Of a stretch of DNA of 5,309 bases, positions 1 through 5,309 are shown in pieces (position 1 is the stretch's first letter; every line of letters begins with the position of its first letter). A program made the translations under genes and the position numbers. This DNA is from Deltaproteobacteria bacterium (lineage in GTDB: Bacteria; Desulfobacterota; Binatia; DP-6): assembly GCA_005879205.1 (NCBI GenBank), contig VBLD01000243.1:2486-7794 (forward strand). The letters are read 5' to 3'. The notes beneath the pieces were generated by a model. That model worked only from the letters and a program-made list of their open reading frames with translations, was not told the DNA's origin and did no database searches.

Positions 1-720
1 TACCAGGACGACATCGAGCGGGCGAAGCGGCTTGCGGCGCGGGGCCTGCACTACGTCGACTGCGGCACGAGCGGGGGCGTGTGGGGCCTCGAGCGCGGCT
101 ACTGCCTCATGATCGGCGGCGAGCGCGAGATCGTGCGGCGGCTCGATCCGCTGTTCGCGACGCTCGCCCCGGGCGCCGGCTCGCTGCCCCGCACCCCGGG
201 CCGCGAGAAGCGGGCGGGCACGGCCGAGCAGGGCTACCTGCACTGCGGCCCCAACGGCGCGGGCCACTTCGTGAAGATGGTCCACAACGGCATCGAGTAC
301 GGGCTCATGGCCGCGTACGCCGAGGGCTTGAACATCCTGCGCCACGCCGACGTCGGCAAGCGCTCCCGCGCCGCCGACGCCGAGACGACGCCGCTCCGCA
401 ACCCCGAGTACTACCGGTACGACCTCGACCTCGCCGACATCGCCGAGGTCTGGCGCCGGGGCAGCGTGATTGCGTCGTGGCTGCTCGACCTCCTGGCCAG
501 CGACCCGACGCTCGAGCGCTTCCCCGGGCGGGTGTCGGACTCGGGCGAGGGGCGCTGGACGCTCGACGCGGCGATCGACGAGGCCGTCCCCGCCCACGTG
601 CTGGCGGCCGCGCTGTTCGAGCGCTTCGCCTCGCGGGGCGAGGCGGACTTCCAGGACCGCCTGCTGTCGGCGATGCGTTACGAGTTCGGCGGGCACCTCG
701 CGCCAGGAGCGGGCAGATGA
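1..720 (+). CDS. gnd: 6-phosphogluconate dehydrogenase, decarboxylating, short type (5' partial)
   Basis: This enzyme oxidatively decarboxylates 6-phosphogluconate to ribulose 5-phosphate in the cytosol, making NAD(P)H. The frame is open from base 1, so the gene begins upstream; 239 residues are visible. Numbering from the first visible residue, the substrate-binding GTSGG lies at 22-26 and the GHFVKMVHNGIEYG signature at about 88-101. Within it, K92, H95, N96 and E99 match the catalytic Lys/His/Asn/Glu set of the family. The C-terminal helical part (VWRRGSVIASWLLDLL, VSDSGEGRW, ERFASRGEADF) is typical of the roughly 300-340-residue YqeC/GndA-like branch, often NAD-linked, rather than the roughly 470-residue Gnd. 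About 90-110 residues are missing, including the Rossmann glycine motif that would help judge NAD versus NADP use. The stop overlaps the zwf start (ATGA), implying coupled translation. Family assignment is secure; cofactor preference is not. Confidence 0.95.
   Translation, partial: YQDDIERAKRLAARGLHYVDCGTSGGVWGLERGYCLMIGGEREIVRRLDPLFATLAPGAGSLPRTPGREKRAGTAEQGYLHCGPNGAGHFVKMVHNGIEYGLMAAYAEGLNILRHADVGKRSRAADAETTPLRNPEYYRYDLDLADIAEVWRRGSVIASWLLDLLASDPTLERFPGRVSDSGEGRWTLDAAIDEAVPAHVLAAALFERFASRGEADFQDRLLSAMRYEFGGHLAPGAGR
705..709 (+). promoter_or_regulatory. Shine-Dalgarno sequence of zwf
   Basis: AGGAG lies seven bases before the ATG at 717. It fixes the zwf start at that ATG, which overlaps the gnd stop as ATGA. 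The same frame is open far upstream, but that stretch reads as arginine-rich out-of-frame sequence of gnd. Confidence 0.75.
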
Positions 721-2087
721 GCGCGCCGCGCTCCGATGCCCTGGTCTTCTTCGGGGCGAGCGGCGACCTCGTCTACAAGAAGATCTTTCCCGCGCTCTAC
801 GCCCTGGCGCGGCGCGGGCGTCTCGACCTGCCCGTCATCGGCGTCGCCCGCTCGGACTGGACGCTCGAGCAGTTCCGGGCGCGCGCGCGGGAGAGCATAG
901 AGCGGCACGGGCGCCTCGACGACGCGGCGTTCGCCCGGCTCTCCGAGCGCCTGCGTTACGTCCAGGGCGAGTACGGCGATCCCGCCACGTTCGAGACGCT
1001 GCGCAAGGCGCTCGGCAGCGCGACCCGGCCGCTCTACTATCTCGCCATCCCTCCCAGCCTGTTCGCGAGCGTCGTCGAGGGGCTCGGGCGCTCGAGCGGC
1101 GCGCAGAACGCGCGCGTCGTCGTCGAGAAGCCCTTCGGCCGTGACCTCTCCTCGGCGCAGGAGCTGAACGCCACGCTGCATCGGGTCTTCGACGAATCGG
1201 CGATCTTCCGCATCGACCACTACCTCGGAAAGGAGCCGGTGCAGAATATTCTCCTCTTCCGATTCGCGAACGCGTTCCTCGAGCCGATCTGGAACCGCCG
1301 CTACGTCGCGAGCGTGCAGATCACGATGGCGGAGAGCTTCGACGTCCAGGGTCGCGGCCGCTTCTACGAAGAAGCCGGCGCGATCCGCGACGTGATCCAG
1401 AATCACATGCTGCAGGTCGTGGGCTTCCTCGCCATGGAGCCACCGGCGACCACGTATCACGAGTCGATCCGCGACGAGCAGGTGAAGGTCTTCCGGACGA
1501 TCCGGCCGCTGAGACCGGAGGATCTGGTTCGCGGCCAATATCGCGGCTACCGGAAGGAGGTGGGCGTGGCGCCGGACTCGACGGTCGAGACCTGCGCGGC
1601 CGTCCGGCTCCACATCGACTCCTGGCGGTGGGACGGCGTGCCCTTCTTCATCCGGGCGGGCAAGTGTCTCGCGACCACCACCACCGAGGTGCTGGTCACG
1701 CTCTGCCGGCCGCCGCTCAGCAAGCTGTGCCCGGGCGAGACCAACTACTTCCGCTTCCGCCTGAGCCCGGACGTGACGATCGCCGTCGGGGCGCGCGTGA
1801 AGCGGCCCGGGGAGGAGATGGACACCGAGCCGACCGAGCTCCGCGTGGTCCACCATCCGGACGGGGAGGAGATGGACGCCTACGAGCGGCTGATCGGCGA
1901 CGCGATGGAGGGCGACGCGACGCTCTTCGCGCGGGAGGACGCCGTCGAGGCGGCCTGGGCGATCGTCCAGCCGATCCTCGGCTCGCGGACGCCGGTGCAC
2001 GAGTACGAGTGCGGCAGCTGGGGTCCGCGGGAGGCCGACGCGCTCACGGCCGGGGTCGGTGGATGGCACACCCCGGCGGCCGGCTGA
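717..2087 (+). CDS. zwf: Glucose-6-phosphate 1-dehydrogenase
   Basis: This enzyme oxidises glucose 6-phosphate to 6-phosphogluconolactone with NAD(P)+, the entry step of the oxidative pentose phosphate (or Entner-Doudoroff) pathway, in the cytosol. The product is 456 residues, slightly short of the usual 480-510. Visible motifs, in order, are the Rossmann nucleotide-binding GASGDL at 13-18, EKPFG at 137-141, the active-site signature DHYLGKE at 167-173, and NHMLQ at 229-233, whose H230 matches the catalytic base. FIRAGK follows at 311-316, with a substrate/cofactor-binding lysine at 316, then the C-terminal YERLIGDAMEGDATLF segment. The start is set by an AGGAG box and the ATGA overlap with gnd. 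The stop overlaps the next gene as TGATG. Gene order gnd-zwf is common in bacteria and supports co-expression of both NAD(P)H-generating steps. No frameshift or missing catalytic residue is seen. Confidence 0.98.
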   Translation: MSAPRSDALVFFGASGDLVYKKIFPALYALARRGRLDLPVIGVARSDWTLEQFRARARESIERHGRLDDAAFARLSERLRYVQGEYGDPATFETLRKALGSATRPLYYLAIPPSLFASVVEGLGRSSGAQNARVVVEKPFGRDLSSAQELNATLHRVFDESAIFRIDHYLGKEPVQNILLFRFANAFLEPIWNRRYVASVQITMAESFDVQGRGRFYEEAGAIRDVIQNHMLQVVGFLAMEPPATTYHESIRDEQVKVFRTIRPLRPEDLVRGQYRGYRKEVGVAPDSTVETCAAVRLHIDSWRWDGVPFFIRAGKCLATTTTEVLVTLCRPPLSKLCPGETNYFRFRLSPDVTIAVGARVKRPGEEMDTEPTELRVVHHPDGEEMDAYERLIGDAMEGDATLFAREDAVEAAWAIVQPILGSRTPVHEYECGSWGPREADALTAGVGGWHTPAAG

Positions 2088-2764
2088 TGCCAGCGCAGAG
2101 CCCGATCGTCTTCCTCCTCGACGTCGACAACACGCTCCTCGACAATGACCGCGTCGCCGGCGACCTGAAGCGTTACCTCACGCGCGAGGTCGGCGCGGAG
2201 CGGCAGGAGCGGTACTGGGCGATCTTCGAGGCGCTCCGCACCGAGCTCGGCTATGCCGACTACCTGGGCGCGCTCCAGCGGTATCGCGTCGAGCACCCGC
2301 GCGATCCGCACCTCCTGGCGGTGTCCTCGTTCCTCGTGAACTATCCGTTCGCCAACCGCCTCTATCCGGAGTCGCTGGACGTCCTCGAGCACCTCGCCGC
2401 CTGGGGCCCGACGGTCATCCTGTCCGACGGCGACGTGGTCTTCCAGCCGCGCAAGATCGAGCGCTCGGGGCTGTTCGACGCGGTCGAAGGCCGCGTCCTG
2501 ATCTACATCCACAAGGAGCGGGAGCTGGACGACGTCGAGCAGCGCTACCCCGCCGAGCACTACGTGCTGGTCGACGACAAGATCCGCATCCTGACCGCCG
2601 TCAGGAACGTCTGGGGCGAGCGGCTGACCACCGTCTTTCCCCGGCAGGGACACTACGCCCGCGCCGCCGACGTGGCCACGTATCCGCCGGCGGACATCAC
2701 CATCGAGCGAATCGGCGAGCTCTTGCGCTACGACCGATCCGCGTTCGGGAGGAAGAGAGCATGA
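2087..2764 (+). CDS. HAD-superfamily hydrolase, probable phosphatase of unknown substrate
   Basis: The 225-residue protein has the full haloacid-dehalogenase catalytic set. Motif I DVDNT (D12 nucleophile, D14 acid/base, T16) sits after a hydrophobic strand. Residues about 20-100 form an alpha-helical C1-type cap. Motif II follows as ILSDGD with S113, candidate motif III lysines are K123 or K143, and motif IV is LVDDK with D163/D164. These imply Mg2+-dependent phosphoester hydrolysis, most likely of a small phosphorylated metabolite. Translation is coupled to zwf through TGATG at 2085-2089; there is no good Shine-Dalgarno sequence of its own. An in-frame ATG at 2063 (adding eight residues) is a possible alternative start. 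Position after gnd-zwf suggests a role in sugar-phosphate metabolism, for example clearing a side product, but that is inference from context. I recognise the superfamily, not a specific member. Confidence 0.88.
   Translation: MPAQSPIVFLLDVDNTLLDNDRVAGDLKRYLTREVGAERQERYWAIFEALRTELGYADYLGALQRYRVEHPRDPHLLAVSSFLVNYPFANRLYPESLDVLEHLAAWGPTVILSDGDVVFQPRKIERSGLFDAVEGRVLIYIHKERELDDVEQRYPAEHYVLVDDKIRILTAVRNVWGERLTTVFPRQGHYARAADVATYPPADITIERIGELLRYDRSAFGRKRA
2748..2752 (+). promoter_or_regulatory. Strong Shine-Dalgarno sequence before the ATG overlapping the HAD stop
   Basis: GGAGG, inside the purine run GGGAGGAAGAGAG, lies eight bases before the ATG at 2761. That ATG overlaps the HAD stop codon as ATGA. 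This is the best ribosome-binding site in the window, better than that of any intact downstream gene, yet the frame it serves is short (see the 2761-2907 entry). It could be chance, because it falls within the last HAD codons, which encode Gly-Arg-Lys-Arg. Confidence 0.45.
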
Positions 2765-2907
2765 AGGCGACGGGCCCCGCCGCTGCACCGGCCGCGCCGC
2801 GGACTGCACCCCTTCGCCTACGAAATATTGCAAGCGAGACAGCGAATGCGCTATGCGCACCGCGTGCGCCTGCTCGCCCTCGCGCTGCTCCTCGTGGCTG
2901 GAAGTGA
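2761..2907 (+). pseudogene. Possible vestigial fourth operon gene or small 48-residue ORF
   Basis: An ATG overlapping the HAD stop (ATGA), with a GGAGG box eight bases upstream, opens a 48-codon frame starting MKAT. It then becomes Ala/Pro/Arg-rich and ends inside the next gene, in a different frame from it. The start has the hallmarks of a translationally coupled operon gene; the body does not look like a folded protein. Some transaldolases, which often neighbour gnd and zwf, begin with MKAT or MNAT. A truncated transaldolase start is therefore conceivable, but four residues are far too few to identify it. Alternatives are a leader peptide, a small protein or chance. No function is claimed. 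Confidence 0.22.
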
Positions 2908-3457
2908 GGTCTCGGCAGCGGAGCTGCCCGCGCTCGCCGAAGGATCGTGGGAGTACCACGGAAGAGTCACGGCGACGGCCTGCGTCGGCAGCCGATGCGC
3001 GACGCGCCGCCAGCCCGTGGACGGCTCGTTCTTCGTCACGAACGACGGGGATTCGGGCGGTCCTCCCGTCATCCCCGTCTGCCCCGACGTGTCGGTGCCG
3101 GATCTCACGGGGTTCGCCACGTGGCAGCCAGCCCGGCGCGGCTGGCTCCGCCTGCACCTCATCGAGCGCGAGCCCTTCGTCCAATTCCTCCGCGACTGCA
3201 CGGGGTACGAGTCGCTCCGGCTCCAGGGGCTGAGCGCTCGCATCCGGGTGCAGTCCGGAGGTGAAGGGTTCGACCTGCGCGAGAGCCTTCGCTTCTCGGT
3301 CGTCGTGCAGGGCCAGTTCGTTCAGGCGGTCGGCGCGGCGCGTCTCCGAGCCACCCGGGTGGCCGACGGAGGATTCGTGCCGGCCTTGCGTTCCCGGGAG
3401 GGCGACGGGCGAAGCGCGCCGGAGCGTGCGATCGACGCGATCATCGGCGACCGCTGA
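2846..3457 (+). CDS. Hypothetical exported protein with signal peptide and four cysteines
   Basis: I do not recognise this 203-residue protein. Its N-terminus is a classical Sec signal peptide: basic n-region MRYAHRVR, hydrophobic core LLALALLLVAG at 9-19, and a c-region ending VSA, with likely cleavage near residue 24 or 25. There is no lipobox cysteine, so a soluble periplasmic or secreted protein is expected. The mature part has cysteines at 46, 51, 79 and 118, enough for two disulfides. It alternates hydrophobic and polar stretches (SWEYHGRVTATAC, LRFSVVVQGQFVQAVG), suggesting a mostly beta fold. The C-terminal 25 or so residues are charged and may be disordered. Third positions are strongly G/C, supporting real coding. 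An upstream in-frame TTG at 2828 would add six residues before the basic region; the ATG at 2846 gives the more typical signal peptide. Neither start has a clear Shine-Dalgarno sequence. It is separated from the HAD gene by 81 bases, so it need not belong to the sugar operon. Confidence 0.72.
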   Translation: MRYAHRVRLLALALLLVAGSEVSAAELPALAEGSWEYHGRVTATACVGSRCATRRQPVDGSFFVTNDGDSGGPPVIPVCPDVSVPDLTGFATWQPARRGWLRLHLIEREPFVQFLRDCTGYESLRLQGLSARIRVQSGGEGFDLRESLRFSVVVQGQFVQAVGAARLRATRVADGGFVPALRSREGDGRSAPERAIDAIIGDR

Positions 3458-3496
3458 TTGCCTGACTCGGAGGATCCGCTCGAGCACTAGCAGGGG

Positions 3497-3519
3497 CAGC
3501 TCGGGCCAGAGGGGAGCTG
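3497..3519. repeat. Short inverted repeat (6-bp arms)
   Basis: CAGCTC at 3497-3502 and GAGCTG at 3514-3519 are perfect inverted arms around an 11-base purine-rich loop, 40 bases after the stop of the exported-protein gene. RNA from here could form a small hairpin. No T-run follows directly, so it is a poor intrinsic terminator. It could be part of a 3' untranslated region or chance in GC-rich DNA. Confidence 0.3.
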
Positions 3520-3575
3520 GAGGTTTGGCGGCGCGGGTCTGATAGCGAGGGTTTACACTAGATTTTGGCGCCTTC

Positions 3576-3605
3576 ACGGGCCGAGACGCCCGACCCGTTT
3601 GTCTT
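3576..3605 (+). terminator. Weak candidate intrinsic terminator after the exported-protein gene
   Basis: Two alternative five-pair stems are possible: CGGGC (3577-3581) with GCCCG (3588-3592) around a six-base loop, or ACGGG (3576-3580) with CCCGT (3594-3598). The second stem is followed at once by TTGTCTT, an interrupted T-run. The position, between two genes that look like separate transcription units, is right, but the stem is short. Rho-dependent ending is equally possible. Confidence 0.25.
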
Positions 3606-3633
3606 GACAGCGCCTTTCCCCGGGGCGTATTCG
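3604..3633 (+). promoter_or_regulatory. Candidate housekeeping promoter of the sigma-54 activator gene
   Basis: A perfect -35 hexamer TTGACA lies at 3604-3609. The best partner is TATTCG at 3628-3633, 18 bases on, which matches only the first three positions of TATAAT. A start near 3640 would leave a very short leader before the ATG at 3649, where no good Shine-Dalgarno sequence is visible. The GC-rich spacer contains the 8-base palindrome CCCCGGGG (3618-3625). No convincing -24/-12 sigma-54 element is seen here. Confidence 0.3.
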
Positions 3634-3648
3634 GCAGTCGCGGATCAG

Positions 3649-5309
3649 ATGCTGCGCGAGCCCCACGTCGAGGAGAAGTCGACCGCGATCGATCACGCGC
3701 ACCGCGATCTCGGGATGACTCACGATGAGCTGGCTGCGCTGCTGCAGATCAGCCGGGCGATCAGCTTGCACCGCGATCGCGAGGCGCTCTGCGCGGCGGT
3801 TGCCGGCGCGATCGAGGGGCTACTGCCGGCCGATCAGCTGATGGTTCTCGTCTCCGGCTCGCAGGATGCCGCGGTCAGCATCTACGACGTGCACGGCGCC
3901 GAGAAGGTGTACGCGAGCCAAGAGATCCCTGATGACTCGGTGGCGGCGTGGGTGGTGAGCAACCGTCGGCCGATGGTGATCTCCTCGCCCGCGCAGATCC
4001 GCGAACGCTTCCCGGCCACCCACCGGCATCTCGTCGGAGCGGGCATGCAGTCGGCCGTCGTGCTGCCGCTCCTCGTGCGGGACCACTGCTTCGGGGCCCT
4101 CGGCTTCCTTGCGCGCGCCGAAGGAGCCTGGGACAACCATCCGCGGCGGCTGCTGGACGAGATCGCGGCCTCGGTGGCCGCCGCCCTCGACCACTGCCTC
4201 GGCTACGAGCAGCTGCAGCGTCTGGGCCGGGAGCTCACGGCCCTGCTCGACGTCAACGTCTCGGTCGGGCGCCACCTGGAACGCGACGAGCTGTTCGGCG
4301 CCCTGGCCGTGTGCCTGCGGGATCTGCTGCCCACCGAGCGCTTCGGGATCGAGCTCCCCATCGAGGGCGACAGGCTGCAGGGGCACCTCCTGACGCCGCG
4401 CAGCGGGATGACGGAGCCGACGCGACCCACGGTGTTGCCGGCCCCGGGGACCGCGTGCAACTGGGTCCTGCAGAACCGTCAGTGGATGGTCGCTTCCTGC
4501 CGCGACGAGCTGCGCGAACGCTTCCCCATCACCTTCGAGGTCATGCAGCAGGAGAACATGCAGTCGTTGTGCGCGCTGCCGCTGGTGACCGGCGAGCGCT
4601 GTCGCGGGGTCCTGTTCTTCATGGCAGCGGCCGCAGGGGCCTACGGGCACCTGCCCCGGAGCTTTCTCGAGCAGGTGGCGGGCGCGGTAGCGGTGGCCCT
4701 GGACGATTGCCTCGCGCACGAGGAGGTCCGCCGGCTTCGCGATCGGCTGGCGGCAGAGAACGTGTACCTGCAGGAGGAGATCCTGCGGGACCACAACTTC
4801 GCCGATATCGTCGGCCAGAGTCCGGCGCTGCGGCGGACGCTGTCGCAGGTCGAGTCGGTGGCGCCGACGAGCTCGACGGTGTTGATCTTGGGCGAGACGG
4901 GGACCGGCAAGGAGCTGATCGCGCGGGCGATCCACGACCGGAGCCCACGGCGAGAGCGGCCCCTGGTCAAGGTGAACTGCTCGGCGATCGCGGCGGGGTT
5001 GGTGGAGAGCGAGCTGTTCGGCCACGTCAAAGGGTCGTTCACCGGCGCAGTGACGAGCCGCATCGGTCGTTTCGAGCTGGCGGACGGGGGGACGATCTTC
5101 CTGGACGAGATCGGGGAGCTGCCGCCGGAGACTCAGATGAAGCTGCTGCGGGTGCTGCAGGAACGGGAGTTCGAGCCCGTCGGCAGCAACCAGACGAGGC
5201 CGGTGGACGTTCGGGTGATCGCGGCGACCAACCGCAACCTCGAAACGGCGGTGGCCGAGGGTATGTTCCGACAAGACCTGTACTATCGGCTCAACGTCTT
5301 TCCGGTACG
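3649..5309 (+). CDS. FhlA-type sigma-54-dependent activator with tandem GAF domains (3' partial)
   Basis: This protein would be an enhancer-binding protein that uses ATP hydrolysis to remodel RpoN-RNA polymerase at -24/-12 promoters. The first 553 residues are visible. GAF1 spans about 31-184 and GAF2 about 200-355, followed by a coiled-coil-like linker (about 357-383). The AAA+ domain starts near IVGQSP at 387. It shows Walker A GETGTGKE (415-422), the sigma-54-contacting loop as GSFTGA (462-467, Ser in place of the usual Ala), Walker B FLDE (484-487), sensor ATNR (N528) and the arginine-finger region FRQDLYYRLN (540-549). The C-terminus, including the expected Fis-type helix-turn-helix, is outside the window. 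The architecture matches FhlA, but the ligand is unknown, so no symbol is given. There is no N-terminal receiver domain, so signalling is probably by ligand or redox state at the GAFs. ATG 3649 is the first ATG after the in-frame stop at 3559; TTG 3565, TTG 3604 and ATG 3715 are alternatives. Confidence 0.93.
   Translation, partial: MLREPHVEEKSTAIDHAHRDLGMTHDELAALLQISRAISLHRDREALCAAVAGAIEGLLPADQLMVLVSGSQDAAVSIYDVHGAEKVYASQEIPDDSVAAWVVSNRRPMVISSPAQIRERFPATHRHLVGAGMQSAVVLPLLVRDHCFGALGFLARAEGAWDNHPRRLLDEIAASVAAALDHCLGYEQLQRLGRELTALLDVNVSVGRHLERDELFGALAVCLRDLLPTERFGIELPIEGDRLQGHLLTPRSGMTEPTRPTVLPAPGTACNWVLQNRQWMVASCRDELRERFPITFEVMQQENMQSLCALPLVTGERCRGVLFFMAAAAGAYGHLPRSFLEQVAGAVAVALDDCLAHEEVRRLRDRLAAENVYLQEEILRDHNFADIVGQSPALRRTLSQVESVAPTSSTVLILGETGTGKELIARAIHDRSPRRERPLVKVNCSAIAAGLVESELFGHVKGSFTGAVTSRIGRFELADGGTIFLDEIGELPPETQMKLLRVLQEREFEPVGSNQTRPVDVRVIAATNRNLETAVAEGMFRQDLYYRLNVFPV

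Noticed and set aside
81..716. N-terminal extension of zwf in an open frame overlapping gnd
   Set aside because: The extension is arginine/proline-rich out-of-frame sequence over a well-conserved gnd. The ATG at 717 with AGGAG gives a standard G6PDH N-terminus.
1808..1877. Exact 16-base direct repeat (CGGGGAGGAGATGGAC) twice in zwf, 54 bases apart
   Set aside because: Both copies encode GEEMD in frame within the conserved C-terminal part of G6PDH. The spacing and function are explained by protein sequence, and only two copies exist.
3472..3484. Adjacent GGATCC and CTCGAG sites, resembling a cloning linker
   Set aside because: Both palindromes are common by chance in GC-rich DNA. The flanking bases show no vector sequence or composition change.
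1880..3577. Long minus-strand open frame (565 residues) spanning zwf, HAD and the exported-protein gene
   Set aside because: It crosses three plus-strand genes and both intergenic edges. Its composition is that of antisense high-GC sequence, and no family motif is seen.
3618..3625. CCCCGGGG palindrome as a possible operator
   Set aside because: Eight G/C bases are expected by chance at this composition, and there is no second copy or known operator match.
3820..5274. Long open frame (484 residues) on the minus strand opposite the sigma-54 activator
   Set aside because: It is the antisense shadow of a clear AAA+ coding frame in GC-rich DNA. Its translation is Arg/His/Gln-rich and shows no recognisable motif.
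1..5309. RNA genes, CRISPR arrays, insertion sequences, toxin-antitoxin or defence genes
   Set aside because: I found no repeat-spacer pattern, no tRNA-like clover-leaf, and no transposase or toxin motifs. Nearly all of the sequence is accounted for by five plus-strand genes.

Overview
The window is very GC-rich (by eye well above 60%), with third codon positions almost always G or C. It is densely packed, and all supported genes lie on the + strand. Translational overlaps, a secreted protein with a Gram-negative-style signal peptide and a sigma-54 (RpoN) activator point to a high-GC, RpoN-containing, probably Gram-negative bacterium. Deltaproteobacteria-like, Binatota or Methylomirabilota/Rokubacteria-type lineages would fit. 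This placement is inferred from style and gene content, not proven.

Left part (1-2764): a tightly coupled carbohydrate operon for the oxidative pentose phosphate pathway. It starts with the 3' two-thirds of a short-type 6-phosphogluconate dehydrogenase (gnd family, its NAD(P)-binding N-terminus lost to the window edge). This overlaps (ATGA) a complete glucose-6-phosphate 1-dehydrogenase gene (zwf), which overlaps (TGATG) a HAD-superfamily hydrolase. The two dehydrogenases supply the two NAD(P)H-producing steps. The 6-phosphogluconolactonase that acts between them is not present here, and a phosphatase-like HAD protein holds the third position.

Junction (about 2745-2845): the HAD stop codon overlaps a new ATG that has a textbook Shine-Dalgarno sequence, as if a fourth operon gene began there. 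The reading frame runs only 48 codons and becomes low-complexity after its first four residues (MKAT). This may be a vestigial or replaced operon gene, or a leader peptide.

Middle (2846-3457): an unrecognised exported protein of about 203 residues with a clear signal peptide and four cysteines. It is followed by a 191-bp intergenic stretch with small inverted repeats, a weak terminator-like hairpin and a perfect TTGACA box.

Right part (3649-end): the first 553 codons of an FhlA-type sigma-54 activator with two tandem GAF domains, a coiled-coil linker and most of an AAA+ domain (GETGTGKE, GSFTGA, FLDE, FRQDLYYRLN). Its C-terminal part, including the expected DNA-binding helix-turn-helix, lies outside the window, so its target promoters cannot be inferred. 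I see no RNA genes, CRISPR arrays, insertion sequences or attachment sites. Nothing here amounts to a convincing new defence or mobile system. The most interesting points are the operon's broken fourth position, the HAD protein in place of a lactonase, the cysteine-rich duplicated GAF sensor and the unknown exported protein.
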